In this document: positions 16,752-25,097 of the stretch, piece after piece | Layout of the letters: every line of letters begins with the position of its first letter | Position numbering within the stretch: the stretch's first letter is position 1 | Source: an uncultured Gammaproteobacteria bacterium | Lineage (GTDB): Bacteria > Pseudomonadota > Gammaproteobacteria > Magnimaribacterales > Magnimaribacteraceae | DNA length: 64,000 bases | Direction of reading: 5' to 3' | Assembly (NCBI GenBank): GCA_913031395.1 | Contig: CAJWDT010000001.1 | Span: 49,776-113,775 of the forward strand | Position numbers and translations under genes: made by a program | Notes under the pieces: generated by a model | Databases searched by the model: none | What the model saw: the letters and a program-made list of their open reading frames with translations, nothing else | Told to the model about the DNA's origin: nothing

Positions 16752-18008
16752 CTACTTCATCATTTTGGGTATTTTTAAATAGGTCAATAAACGCCATAAC
16801 CATTCGATAGGACCAAAGTAGAAATACTTTAACCACAATGGACTTAGATACAACTGAAGTACCCAAATTAGTAGGACGAAAAGATATAGCTGACTCCAAG
16901 AAAATTTTCCTAATAAACCCAATCCAGCTCCAGAGAATATGAAAAGAGCTATGACAGAATGCATTAAATAATTAGTTAATGCCATTCTTCCTACACAAGC
17001 CAACCTAAACCTTAAAGACTCTAATTTTTCTATTTTTATTAATAAGATAATTAAGCCTAGATAACCTAAGCCCATGAACAATCTTCCAAAGTGATAAGTA
17101 AATCTAAAGTAAGGATTAGTTTCAAGAATATCCATATTTGAATTAGTAATGAGTAAAACCTCATAGGCATTTATAGAAAGGCCAACTAGAAAACCTATAC
17201 ACATCATTTTTGTATAGAACCTAATTCCTCTTCCTCCATCCAAAATACCAAGCTTGAATAATGCCATGCCAACTATCATCATCATTAAGGCATCCAGAAA
17301 TAAAAAAAACGGTATAACAAAATAAATCGTATCATTAGCCATCTTTAGATTGTATTCATAAGCCGAGGCATAACTGCTTGTCCTTTTTTTTACTTCATTA
17401 GGGATGTTATCTATCTCAGATTGATTGTCTTCTTGATACTCTATCCAGCCTTGTGCCCATTCAGCAGTCTCTTCACTTAAGTCTTCGCCTTTGCTAATAG
17501 ATATTTTCATTTCTTCAGCAGCATCTCTAGCAATTTCAAGAGAACTCTTCAGAGCAAAATTTTGGAGACTACCAATTAAAATAAGAAACGTCGCTAAGAT
17601 TAATAAGCTTCTAGCTTTCCAATTTCTAACGAACCAAAGTACGAAGCCAGATAAAGCATATGTTACGAGAATATCTCCTGGCCAAAGGAAAATATATATA
17701 TTAATCAAACCAAATACTAATAACCAAAAATTTCTTCTGTAGTGCAACCATCCACTTTTAGCAGTCGAACCCGTTACAAATAGAACAACACCAGCTCCAA
17801 AAAGGATTGAAAATAATGTACGCATGGCACCTTCGCTTGAAAGTTCTACGAAAGCCCAAACAATGTAATCAATTCCTCCAATAGGAGTTAGATAAATACC
17901 CGGGTCCAAAAATGCTGATGAAACAAGACCAAAGGCTACAATATTCACAAGCAGGATTCCTAGTAAAGCAAAACCTCTCAAAACATCTAGAGATTCAATT
18001 CTGTCCAT
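16752..18008 (-). CDS. DUF418 family membrane protein
   Basis: The protein (418 residues from the ATG at 18008; a GTG sits just before it at 18011) begins RIESLDVLRGFALLGILLVNI, the typical start of DUF418 and related acyltransferase-like membrane proteins, and has about nine to ten membrane helices. The C-terminal FGPIEWLWRLLTY is the DUF418 end motif. Members are inner-membrane proteins, some in the heparan-glucosaminide acetyltransferase-like superfamily, but none of this type has a firm function. The decayed small gene at 18048-18183 lies just upstream. Confidence 0.87.
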   Translation of the reverse strand: MDRIESLDVLRGFALLGILLVNIVAFGLVSSAFLDPGIYLTPIGGIDYIVWAFVELSSEGAMRTLFSILFGAGVVLFVTGSTAKSGWLHYRRNFWLLVFGLINIYIFLWPGDILVTYALSGFVLWFVRNWKARSLLILATFLILIGSLQNFALKSSLEIARDAAEEMKISISKGEDLSEETAEWAQGWIEYQEDNQSEIDNIPNEVKKRTSSYASAYEYNLKMANDTIYFVIPFFLFLDALMMMIVGMALFKLGILDGGRGIRFYTKMMCIGFLVGLSINAYEVLLITNSNMDILETNPYFRFTYHFGRLFMGLGYLGLIILLIKIEKLESLRFRLACVGRMALTNYLMHSVIALFIFSGAGLGLLGKFSWSQLYLFVLLIWVLQLYLSPLWLKYFYFGPIEWLWRLLTYLKIPKMMK

Positions 18009-18047
18009 CACTTTTAAATTTATGATTAATATCCGTTCCTCTTATCA

Positions 18048-18183
18048 TCAATCCATATCCCCTTTATGAATCTCAAAGTATATCTTAGGTGGTGTTCTTT
18101 CTCAGCCTGACAACCATAGACTCCATTAGAAAATTTAGTCTTTTGTTTAGTACTAAGTCTCTTGCATTAGGTAGTTTAGACAT
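18048..18183 (-). pseudogene. Frameshifted copy of the 45-residue small protein gene
   Basis: Read in three successive frames this 136-base stretch mirrors the 138-base gene at 15323-15460: MSKLPNARDLVLN, then TKFSNGVYG, then RTPPKIYFEIHKGDMD and a stop. Two single-base deletions explain the length difference and break the frame. The nucleotide match is continuous from start to stop. A ribosome starting at 18183 would make only 32 residues. It sits 39 bp upstream of the DUF418 gene, just as the intact copy sits upstream of DUF1145. Confidence 0.8.
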
Positions 18184-18393
18184 TTAAATACTATATTCTT
18201 TGCACACTTCTTAACTTTATTTTCACCAAGAATCTTATTCAATCTAAGGAAGACTTTGAAGACTGTGAGGTAGTGGGGAAGTTTAGTCTATAGGAATATA
18301 GTTTTTTGATAATGAAGGAAGGTTCTTTTAAAAACACCTCATAGACAGATTGTCTAATTTCCAATAAGTTGAACGTAATTAATAGGAGAAATA

Positions 18394-19650
18394 ATGAAAA
18401 AAATATTAATAACCCTCTTGGTGATAAATTCCCTAAGTATTCTTGGAGAAGAGGCAAATACTTATGCTATAAAATACAACAACGAGATAAGTAAAAATGA
18501 AATTTGGTTAATTAAATCAGACGGAACTTACGAGAAACTCATCGACTTCAGCTTTCCTTCAGGTTTTTGGACACCAGCTACATCATATGCCAGCGATAAA
18601 GATGGAAAACTTTATTTGAAAGATTCTGGGTCGGGTATTTCAGAGGAGGAAAAAGGCTGGGTGGTTTACGACCCTTCAACAAATACAGTTACTACCGGAG
18701 TAAAGGATGGCTATAACGAAGGATTTCAAAAAGTATTTAGTGATGTTTTAAAAATTGACTCTTTAATAAAAAATGAAACTGATAATTCAGGAGACACAAG
18801 TTCAGTTATTGGAACCGAAGAACTAGTTGCATCTTCTGGAACTACGATAATAGGGAATGGAACAGATTCGGAAGATGGTTCTGCTACTACCGTCATTGGT
18901 TCTAATGATATTGTTGGTTCTGATGGAGACACCCTTATTAGCAAAGAATCTGATGGAAGTGTTCATATCGGAGAAAACTCTTTAGTAACTGTTGAAGAGA
19001 ATGGTGTGCAGCAACTCTATGCTACCGATGCTAACGATGAAATGATTAACATCAATATTAAAAAGGGCACGGACTTATTAATTGATGGCGTGAGTGTTTC
19101 GGGTTCTCTTAATACAAATGCTGCAAATATATCTACTAATACAACAGATATAGCTACTAACAAAACTAACATAGCTACTAATACAACAGATATAGCTACC
19201 AACAAAACGAGCATAGCTACGAATGCAACAGATATAGCAACCAACAAAACGAGCATAGCTACTAATAAGACTTCTATAGCTACCAACGTTACAAATATTG
19301 CTGCCAATACTGCTGAGATAGCTACTTATACTGATTCTATTGCCGGCAATACAACTGCTATTGCAGCGATAGGTTCTGATTTAAATGCTTACAAAGCATC
19401 AACCAATTATCAACTGAACTATATGAAGTCTGATTACAGTTCAGGGATTGCATCTGCTGTTGCTATGAGTCAGTTCAACCTAGCTCAAGATGGTTTCTCA
19501 ATCGGAGTAGGGCGAGGTTCTTATAATGACGAAAATGAAACTGCTTTTGGATTGGGTTACGGAGGTGAGTTCAAAAACGGAACACTCTTTAAGTTACAAG
19601 CCAGCAAAAGTGGCGATGCCAGTGGAGTTGGATTAACTATTTCTTTCTAA
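18394..19650 (+). CDS. Trimeric autotransporter adhesin (YadA-anchor, type Vc secretion)
   Basis: The 418-residue protein has a signal peptide (about 1-18), a 220-residue Ser/Thr/Gly-rich passenger with HIGENS-type repeats, a stalk of twelve 7-residue repeats (242-325), and a C-terminal YadA-like membrane anchor (about 345-418) ending in the aromatic residue F (GVGLTISF). The repeat pattern IATNTTD / IATNKTS has Ile at heptad position a and Asn-Thr at d-e, matching the known IxxNTxx motif of trimeric coiled coils with buried anions. The anchor trimerises into an outer-membrane barrel that displays the passenger. An AGGAG ribosome-binding site precedes the ATG. It is short for the family. Confidence 0.88.
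   Translation: MKKILITLLVINSLSILGEEANTYAIKYNNEISKNEIWLIKSDGTYEKLIDFSFPSGFWTPATSYASDKDGKLYLKDSGSGISEEEKGWVVYDPSTNTVTTGVKDGYNEGFQKVFSDVLKIDSLIKNETDNSGDTSSVIGTEELVASSGTTIIGNGTDSEDGSATTVIGSNDIVGSDGDTLISKESDGSVHIGENSLVTVEENGVQQLYATDANDEMININIKKGTDLLIDGVSVSGSLNTNAANISTNTTDIATNKTNIATNTTDIATNKTSIATNATDIATNKTSIATNKTSIATNVTNIAANTAEIATYTDSIAGNTTAIAAIGSDLNAYKASTNYQLNYMKSDYSSGIASAVAMSQFNLAQDGFSIGVGRGSYNDENETAFGLGYGGEFKNGTLFKLQASKSGDASGVGLTISF
19117..19368 (+). repeat. Twelve tandem 21-bp (7-codon) coding repeats in adhesin stalk
   Basis: Twelve consecutive 21-bp units encode heptads of consensus NxTxIAT; alternation of NTTDIAT and NKTSIAT units gives a 42-bp super-repeat in the first half. The last four units diverge. 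The repeats are in frame with the adhesin and form its coiled coil. Unit number could change by slippage or recombination without breaking the frame. Confidence 0.9.
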
Positions 19651-19655
19651 AAAAT

Positions 19656-19696
19656 AACCCTTACAAGAAGCTCAATTTGAATTTTTTGTAAGGGTT
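19656..19696 (-). terminator. Rho-independent terminator after tRNA-Thr(TGT)
   Basis: AACCCTTACAA (19656-19666) pairs perfectly with TTGTAAGGGTT (19686-19696), an 11-bp stem with a 19-base loop. On the minus strand the stem is followed at once by ATTTTTT, so it should end the birA-tRNA transcript. On the plus strand, after the adhesin gene, the T-run is missing, so termination there would be weaker. Confidence 0.78.
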
Positions 19697-19701
19697 TAAT
19701 C

Positions 19702-19777
19702 TGGAGCTGGCGATAGGATTTGAACCTACGACCTGCTGATTACAAATCAGCTGCTCTACCAACTGAGCTACGCCAGC
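19702..19777 (-). tRNA. tRNA-Thr (anticodon TGT)
   Basis: The 76-base cloverleaf has acceptor GCTGGCG/CGCCAGC, D-arm AGCTCAGTTGGTAGAGC, anticodon loop TTTGTAA giving TGT, T-arm with GGTTCAAATCC, and encoded CCA. It lies 10 bp downstream of birA on the same strand, so it is probably cleaved from the birA transcript. In E. coli the equivalent thrU is on the tuf side of birA and reads with tuf. Confidence 0.95.
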
Positions 19778-19787
19778 GCGGTGAGCA

Positions 19788-20591
19788 TTATAGTTCTCTT
19801 ATCGAAACTTCGCCATATCGAAGAGTAAGATTTTCTGAATTATCTTTAACTAACAATTCGCCTCTATCATTCACACCCATAACTTCAACGACTTTGTTAT
19901 GACCGTCCATGCTTATATTGCACATCTTTCCCTTTAGGAGATCTAAGTTCTCGAAATCATCCTTAAAGGGCCTAAAGCCTTCTTGAGAAAAAGAGATAGT
20001 GAGATTGAATAATTCATTTAATAAATTCGCTACAACTTCATTTCTGTTGTTTATAGAGTCTGTTACTTGATCAAGAGAAATCCAGGACTGATCGATATCT
20101 CTTCCTTCCTCTTTAGTCATATGAACGTTAATACCTATTCCTATAACCACTCCTACCTTACCTCCAAGATCAACTGTCTCTATTAGAATTCCAGATATCT
20201 TCTTATTTTTAATTAATAAATCATTAGGCCATTTGATTTTAATGAGATTTTCAGCATATTTATTCAAATTAGATGCGAGAACCGTGCCTACAGATAAGCT
20301 TAGTCCATCTAGTTCAGAATATTTAAGGGGAGATATCCATCCTATTGATAGGTAAATATTTTTTCCCTCAGGGCTAACCCATTTTTTACCATTTCTTCCT
20401 TTTCCTGCTACTTGTTGTTCGGATAAATGAATTGATAGAGATGAAGATTGGTGTTCTAGATAAGATTTAGCATCTTCATTTGTAGATGCTGTTGTTTTGG
20501 TTATCAAAATTTCAGGAGAGTAATCTATTAAACCTTTTTTAAGATTATTTAAAATTTGAGATGAATCTAAAGGAGAAAGAGTCTGTTTCAT
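19788..20591 (-). CDS. birA: Biotin--[acetyl-CoA-carboxylase] ligase, without DNA-binding domain
   Basis: The 267-residue enzyme carries the biotin-loop GKGRNGKKW (63-71), KWPNDLL (120-126) and the KISGILIE segment, followed by the GIGINV motif. It activates biotin as biotinyl-AMP and attaches it to the BCCP subunit of acetyl-CoA carboxylase. E. coli BirA is about 321 residues with an N-terminal winged helix that represses biotin genes; that domain is absent here (alignment begins at the catalytic domain after about 30 residues). The protein should be a ligase only. tRNA-Thr(TGT) follows 10 bp downstream. Confidence 0.93.
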   Translation of the reverse strand: MKQTLSPLDSSQILNNLKKGLIDYSPEILITKTTASTNEDAKSYLEHQSSSLSIHLSEQQVAGKGRNGKKWVSPEGKNIYLSIGWISPLKYSELDGLSLSVGTVLASNLNKYAENLIKIKWPNDLLIKNKKISGILIETVDLGGKVGVVIGIGINVHMTKEEGRDIDQSWISLDQVTDSINNRNEVVANLLNELFNLTISFSQEGFRPFKDDFENLDLLKGKMCNISMDGHNKVVEVMGVNDRGELLVKDNSENLTLRYGEVSIREL

Positions 20592-20623
20592 ATCGTTAAA
20601 TTTGTCGAATTTTATAATTTAAG

Positions 20624-20652
20624 TTGACATAATAAGCTTGCAGTTACAGAAT
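20624..20652 (+). promoter_or_regulatory. Promoter of tRNA-Tyr, GC-rich discriminator
   Basis: TTGACA (20624-20629), 17 bp, CAGAAT (20647-20652), then TGCGCGCTG before the likely start about 20660. The perfect -35, 17-bp spacing and GC-rich discriminator match growth-rate-controlled stable-RNA promoters. Confidence 0.7.
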
Positions 20653-20681
20653 TGCGCGCTGTTTTTTAGGCATTATATTTA

Positions 20682-20766
<85 letters not shown>

Positions 20767-20798
20767 CTAAAAAAACTCCTCAAAATATGCAAAAACGC

Positions 20799-20827
20799 TT
20801 GCATTAAAGCACCAAAAATACTATAAA
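20799..20827 (+). promoter_or_regulatory. Promoter for tRNA-Thr(GGT)-tuf
   Basis: TTGCAT (20799-20804), 17 bp, TATAAA (20822-20827), then AGCGCTCCGAGC. It lies in the 181-bp gap between tRNA-Tyr and tRNA-Thr, where E. coli would have glyT; no tRNA-Gly is found there. The GC-rich discriminator again suggests stringent control. Confidence 0.6.
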
Positions 20828-20947
20828 AGCGCTCCGAGCTTTGGGTTGTGGGTTTAATTCGCTATTTATTTATCGATTATTTTTCTCTTGGTAAGACAGG
20901 AAAAACTTTCTACACCCCAAATAAAGCAGCAAAAATATAGATTTTTT

Positions 20948-21023
<76 letters not shown>

Positions 21024-21053
21024 GGTGTTAATAATTTAAATTTAGGAAAAAAA

Positions 21054-22238
21054 ATGGCTAAAGAGAAATTTGAAAGAACCAAACCCCATGTCAACGTAGG
21101 TACCATTGGACACGTTGATCATGGTAAAACAACCTTAACGGCTGCTATTACGAAAGTTCAAGCCGAAGCTCTCGGTGGAGAAGCAATAGCCTTTGATGGT
21201 ATTGACAATGCGCCTGAAGAAAAAGAACGTGGAATTACAATCTCTACTTCTCACGTAGAGTACGACTCAGAGTCTAGGCATTATGCTCACGTAGACTGCC
21301 CAGGTCACGCTGACTACATCAAAAATATGATCACTGGTGCTGCTCAAATGGACGGTGCTATCCTCGTTGTTAACGCAGCAGACGGTCCAATGCCTCAAAC
21401 AAGAGAACACATTCTACTAGCCAGACAGGTAGGCGTTCCTCATATCGTAGTCTTCTTAAACAAAGCGGACATGGTTGATGATGCAGAACTTATTGAATTA
21501 GTTGAAATGGAAGTTAGAGAACTTCTTACTGAATATGATTTTCCAGGTGATGACACACCTGTAATCGTAGGTTCGGCCCTTAAAGCTCTTGAAGGAGACG
21601 CCGAATATTCAGCAAAAATACAAGAATTAGTTCAAGCCCTCGATGACTTCGTACCTGAGCCAGTTAGAGATACTGACAAACCTTTCTTAATGCCAATTGA
21701 AGATATTTTCACAATTCAAGGACGTGGAACAGTTGTAACTGGAAGGATTGAAAGAGGCGAAATCAAAGTTAACGAAGAAATTGAAATCGTAGGCATAAGA
21801 GAAACTACTAAAACTGTATGTACTGGCGTTGAGATGTTCAGAAAACTTCTAGATGAAGGTAAAGCTGGAGAAAATGTAGGAATCCTTTTAAGAGGAACAG
21901 AGAGAGATGCTGTTGAAAGAGGACAAGTACTCACAAAACCAGGGGCTATCAATCCTCATACTAAATTTGAAGCTACTGTATATGTTTTATCAAAAGAAGA
22001 AGGTGGACGTCATACTCCATTCTTTAAAGGTTATAGACCTCAATTCTACGTAAGAACAACTGATGTGACTGGAGCAGTTGAGCTTCCTGAAGGAGTTGAA
22101 ATGGTTATGCCTGGAGATAACATTGATATGACTGTAGAACTTATCTCCCCTATAGCAATGGAAGATGGTATGAACTTTGCTATTAGAGAAGGTGGAAGGA
22201 CAGTTGGATCAGGAGTAGTAACTAAAATTATTGAATAG
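21054..22238 (+). CDS. tuf: Elongation factor Tu
   Basis: The 394-residue GTPase has GHVDHGKT (19-26), the DCPGHADY switch-II region, NKADMVDD and the C-terminal barrel ending [13 protein letters not shown]-Tu delivers aminoacyl-tRNA to the ribosome A site. Codon use is the richest in C-ending and preferred codons in this window, as expected for high expression. It is flanked by tRNA-Thr and tRNA-Trp in one apparent transcript. No second tuf follows fusA, so this may be the only copy. Confidence 0.99.
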   Translation: MAKEKFERTKPHVNVGTIGHVDHGKTTLTAAITKVQAEALGGEAIAFDGIDNAPEEKERGITISTSHVEYDSESRHYAHVDCPGHADYIKNMITGAAQMDGAILVVNAADGPMPQTREHILLARQVGVPHIVVFLNKADMVDDAELIELVEMEVRELLTEYDFPGDDTPVIVGSALKALEGDAEYSAKIQELVQALDDFVPEPVRDTDKPFLMPIEDIFTIQGRGTVVTGRIERGEIKVNEEIEIVGIRETTKTVCTGVEMFRKLLDEGKAGENVGILLRGTERDAVERGQVLTKPGAINPHTKFEATVYVLSKEEGGRHTPFFKGYRPQFYVRTTDVTGAVELPEGVEMVMPGDNIDMTVELISPIAMEDGMNFAIREGGRTVGSGVVTKIIE

Positions 22239-22239
22239 T

Positions 22240-22315
22240 AGGCCAGTAGCTCAATTGGCAGAGCGACGGTCTCCAAAACCGTAGGTTGGGGGTTCGATTC
22301 CCTCCTGGCCTGCCA
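22240..22315 (+). tRNA. tRNA-Trp (anticodon CCA)
   Basis: The 76-base cloverleaf has acceptor AGGCCAG/CTGGCCT, anticodon loop CTCCAAA giving CCA, T-arm GGGTTCGATTCCC-like and encoded CCA. It starts one base after the tuf stop and ends 28 bp before secE, so it must be processed from the tuf-secE message. Confidence 0.95.
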
Positions 22316-22343
22316 CTCCGCCAAAAAAAGCTTAGCCTAAAAA

Positions 22344-22703
22344 ATGGTAAATAAGACTTTAAGTATGCAAAATTACATCCGTTGGATAGTAGGACTCGCC
22401 TTTATGGGCGCTGCTGTTTACGGTAATTCTTATTATTTTCAAGAACCACTTTTATATAGAGTAATAGGAGTGATTATAATATCCAGCATTGGACTCTTCA
22501 TCTTAACTACTACTCAAGAAGGTAAAGAAGCTCTAAAAACTGTCATAGATTCTAGAACTGAAATTAGAAGAGTGGTATGGCCCACTAGAACTGAAACAAC
22601 TCAAACGACGTTGATAGTTTTGGTTGCCATAACTGTTGCTGCACTAATTTTATGGGGTCTTGACTCTTTGTTTGGCTGGGCAATGGCGGCGTTACTGGGG
22701 TAA
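22344..22703 (+). CDS. secE: Preprotein translocase subunit SecE
   Basis: The 119-residue protein has three membrane helices as in gammaproteobacterial SecE, with the conserved amphipathic segment [24 protein letters not shown] before the last helix. SecE clamps SecY in the inner membrane. nusG follows 2 bp later, the universal secE-nusG pair. Confidence 0.96.
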   Translation: MVNKTLSMQNYIRWIVGLAFMGAAVYGNSYYFQEPLLYRVIGVIIISSIGLFILTTTQEGKEALKTVIDSRTEIRRVVWPTRTETTQTTLIVLVAITVAALILWGLDSLFGWAMAALLG

Positions 22704-22705
22704 AT

Positions 22706-23239
22706 ATGGATAAACAATGGTACGTAATACATGCTTACTCAGGATATGAAGTCAAAGTCAGAGAAGCATTGCTAGAGAGAATAGAAAGATTGGGTATGGA
22801 TGATTTTTTTGGAGAAATCATGGTCCCTTCAGAAGAAGTTGTAGAAATGAAAGGTGGCCAAGAAAGAAAAACACAGAGAAAATTCTTCCCTGGGTATGTT
22901 CTTGTCAACATGGAGCTTAACGATGACAGTTGGCATCTTGTCAAAGATACGCCGAGAGTAATGGGCTTTATTGGTGGAACAAAAGATAAGCCTTCTCCGC
23001 TTTCAAATGTTGAAGCTCAAGGCATCATGCAACAATTAGAACAAGGTTCTGATATTACTAAACCAAAAATTTCATTTGAACCTGGTGAAATGGTTAGAGT
23101 AGTAGATGGTCCGTTTAATGACTTTAGCGGAGTTGTTGAAGAAGTGAATTATGAGAAAAGCAAAGTAAGAGTTGCGGTACTAATCTTTGGTAGATCGACA
23201 CCAGTTGAATTGCAATTTAATCAAATAGAGAAAGGATAA
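22706..23239 (+). CDS. nusG: Transcription termination/antitermination factor NusG
   Basis: The 177-residue protein has the NGN domain ([16 protein letters not shown], then [16 protein letters not shown]) and the C-terminal KOW domain ([22 protein letters not shown]). NusG binds RNA polymerase and links it to Rho or to ribosomal S10. Its stop overlaps the rplK start (TAATG). Confidence 0.98.
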   Translation: MDKQWYVIHAYSGYEVKVREALLERIERLGMDDFFGEIMVPSEEVVEMKGGQERKTQRKFFPGYVLVNMELNDDSWHLVKDTPRVMGFIGGTKDKPSPLSNVEAQGIMQQLEQGSDITKPKISFEPGEMVRVVDGPFNDFSGVVEEVNYEKSKVRVAVLIFGRSTPVELQFNQIEKG

Positions 23240-23667
23240 TGGCAAAAGTAATAGATACCTATGTAAAACTTCAAGTCCCTGCAGGACAAGCATCTCCAAG
23301 TCCACCAGTTGGGCCTGCATTAGGACAACACGGATTACCTCTTATGGATTTCTGTAATGCATTTAATGCAAGAACTAAAGAAATGGAACAAGGCATGCCT
23401 TGTCCGGTAGTTATTACAGTATATGAAGACAAAAGTTTTGATTTCATTATCAAAACCACTCCAGCTGCAGTTTTAATTAAAAAAGCTGCAGGAGTCAAAT
23501 CCGGCAGTGGTACACCTAATAGTGTGAAAGTAGGAAAAGTTACTAGAGCACAGTTAGAAGAAATAGCAAAAATAAAAGATCCTGATCTTACTGCAGCGGA
23601 TATGGATGCGGCTGTAAGGACATTGTCTGGCAGTGCAAGAAGTGCTGGTATAGAGGTAGAAGGCTAG
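23239..23667 (+). CDS. rplK: 50S ribosomal protein L11
   Basis: The 142-residue protein has the Pro-rich N-terminal [19 protein letters not shown] region that contacts thiostrepton-type drugs and the C-terminal rRNA-binding domain ([16 protein letters not shown]). L11 forms the GTPase-associated centre base. It is co-translated with nusG and rplA. Confidence 0.98.
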   Translation: MAKVIDTYVKLQVPAGQASPSPPVGPALGQHGLPLMDFCNAFNARTKEMEQGMPCPVVITVYEDKSFDFIIKTTPAAVLIKKAAGVKSGSGTPNSVKVGKVTRAQLEEIAKIKDPDLTAADMDAAVRTLSGSARSAGIEVEG

Positions 23668-23669
23668 AA

Positions 23670-24356
23670 ATGAATCAAACTAAAAGAAAACAATATATTA
23701 GCTCTCTTGAAGAAGGAAAGTATAACGTAAGCGATGCAATGGCATTTATACAAGGCTCACCTAAAGTTAAATTTAATGAGTCCATAGATGTCGCCATAAA
23801 TCTTGGTGTAGACCCTACAAAATCTGATCAAAATGTAAGAGGTGCGACTACATTACCAGCAGGTTCCGGCAAACCTTGTAAAGTAGCTGTTTTTGTTGAA
23901 GGAGATCAAGCTACAGAAGCTAAAGAGGCAGGTGCAGATGCTGTTGGAATGAATGATCTAGCAGAAGAGATTAAAAAAGGAGAAGTTGATTACGACGTCA
24001 TAATTGCAACTCCCGATACTATGAAAATAGTAAGTCCTTTAGGAAAGGTTTTAGGCCCCAAAGGAACCATGCCTAACCCTAAAACTGGAACAGTGACCAA
24101 AGATGTAGCTAATGCAGTTAAGAACGCAAAAGCTGGACAAATAAGATACAGAACTGAAAAAGGTGCAATCATCCATGGAAGAATTGGTGATATCAGTTAC
24201 ACGGCAGAACAAATACAACAGAATTTAGAGACTCTATTAGAAGACCTGAAGAGGAATAAGCCCCCTTCAGCAAAAGGTGTTTTTATCAAGAAGGCAACTT
24301 TGTCTTCAACGATGGGAGCGGGAGTAGAGATAGATTTATCTTCTTTGACATTTTAA
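23670..24356 (+). CDS. rplA: 50S ribosomal protein L1
   Basis: The 228-residue protein contains the L1 signature with GTMPNPKTGTVT (about residues 130-141) and the VGASKGG-equivalent region is typical. L1 forms the mobile E-site stalk and, in E. coli, represses its own L11-L1 message. It starts 2 bp after rplK. A TTGACA within its last codons (24345-24350) could serve a promoter for rplJ. Confidence 0.98.
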   Translation: MNQTKRKQYISSLEEGKYNVSDAMAFIQGSPKVKFNESIDVAINLGVDPTKSDQNVRGATTLPAGSGKPCKVAVFVEGDQATEAKEAGADAVGMNDLAEEIKKGEVDYDVIIATPDTMKIVSPLGKVLGPKGTMPNPKTGTVTKDVANAVKNAKAGQIRYRTEKGAIIHGRIGDISYTAEQIQQNLETLLEDLKRNKPPSAKGVFIKKATLSSTMGAGVEIDLSSLTF

Positions 24357-24376
24357 TTGTCAAAAGAAGATATAAA

Positions 24377-24534
24377 GGTTTCTTCAGTATGGTGCGATTA
24401 TTCGCCCATCGAAGACCGTAGGTGCAAAGAGTAGGTTCTTTGCTTAATTATTTTGGCCTACGCAGATGGTAAATGACTGTTTACAGTCATAACCAAAAGA
24501 TAATACCGATTATCGGTATTTGGAGGATAGGAAA
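24377..24534 (+). promoter_or_regulatory. L10 (rplJ) leader RNA with two extra hairpins
   Basis: The leader shows the known L10-binding structure: CGTAGG (24417-24422) pairs with CCTACG (24457-24462), with GAAGACC and GCAGATGGT flanks of the kink-turn, and a perfect inner hairpin GCAAAGA (24424-24430)/TCTTTGC (24437-24443). L10(L12)4 binding here represses rplJL translation. Two more perfect hairpins follow: ATGACTG/CAGTCAT (24473-24490) and AATACCGA/TCGGTATT (24502-24520), the second ending right before the GGAGG ribosome-binding site. A possible promoter is TTGACA (24345) with TATAAA 20 bp downstream, a wide spacing that makes it uncertain. Confidence 0.85.
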
Positions 24535-25062
24535 ATGCCAATGCGCATTGACGATAAGAAAGTTGCCGTCGAGGAGCTTAGAGAAATTGCTAATAAAGCA
24601 ACTTCAGCAGTAGCTGCTGATTATCATGGTGCATCTGTTACTGAGTTAACAAAACTCAGAAAAGATGCCAGAGAATCATCGGTTCACCTGAAGATTATTA
24701 GAAATACTCTTGCTAAAAAAGCTTTAAACGACACTCAATTTTCTTGTTTTGAAGATCTATTAGTTGGACCTACTATGCTGGCTTTCTCTCTTGAGGATCC
24801 CACAAGTGCGGCGAAATTAGTAAATGACTTCACTAAAGTGAATAGTAAATTTGCAGTAAAAGGGATATCGCTTGGAGATTCATTACTTGAACTTTCAAAG
24901 CTTTCCGCAATCGCAAATATGCCTTCCAGAGATCAGGCTTTAGCCCAACTGGCAGGTTTACTAAACGCACCTATGAATCAATTTGTGACTATTCTTAATC
25001 AAGTACCTTCTAAACTTGTCAGAACCTTACAAGCAGTGAAGGAACAAAAAGAATCGGCATAA
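24535..25062 (+). CDS. rplJ: 50S ribosomal protein L10
   Basis: The ATG at 24535 follows a GGAGG ribosome-binding site by 9 bases; the start is MPMRIDDKKVAVEEL and gives 175 residues. A TTG further up (24520) lies inside the leader hairpin and is unlikely. L10 anchors L7/L12 dimers through its C-terminal helix (LVRTLQAVKEQKES). Confidence 0.97.
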   Translation: MPMRIDDKKVAVEELREIANKATSAVAADYHGASVTELTKLRKDARESSVHLKIIRNTLAKKALNDTQFSCFEDLLVGPTMLAFSLEDPTSAAKLVNDFTKVNSKFAVKGISLGDSLLELSKLSAIANMPSRDQALAQLAGLLNAPMNQFVTILNQVPSKLVRTLQAVKEQKESA

Positions 25063-25097
25063 TTTCAATTAAATAAATAACATTTGGAGAATAAAAA

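Noticed and set aside
18239..18457. 72-codon antisense frame over the start of the adhesin gene
   Set aside because: It runs opposite the signal peptide of a well-supported gene, is unlike any family and lacks a ribosome-binding site; its hydrophobic part mirrors the signal peptide codons.
19017..19307. 96-codon antisense frame with a repeated hydrophobic pattern
   Set aside because: The LLVAI repeats are simply the reverse complement of the adhesin heptads.
19117..19368. CRISPR-like repeats
   Set aside because: The repeats are in frame, encode coiled-coil heptads, have no spacers, and no cas gene is present.
20767..20947. tRNA-Gly between tRNA-Tyr and tRNA-Thr
   Set aside because: Expected from E. 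coli order, but no cloverleaf can be formed; the gap holds a promoter only.
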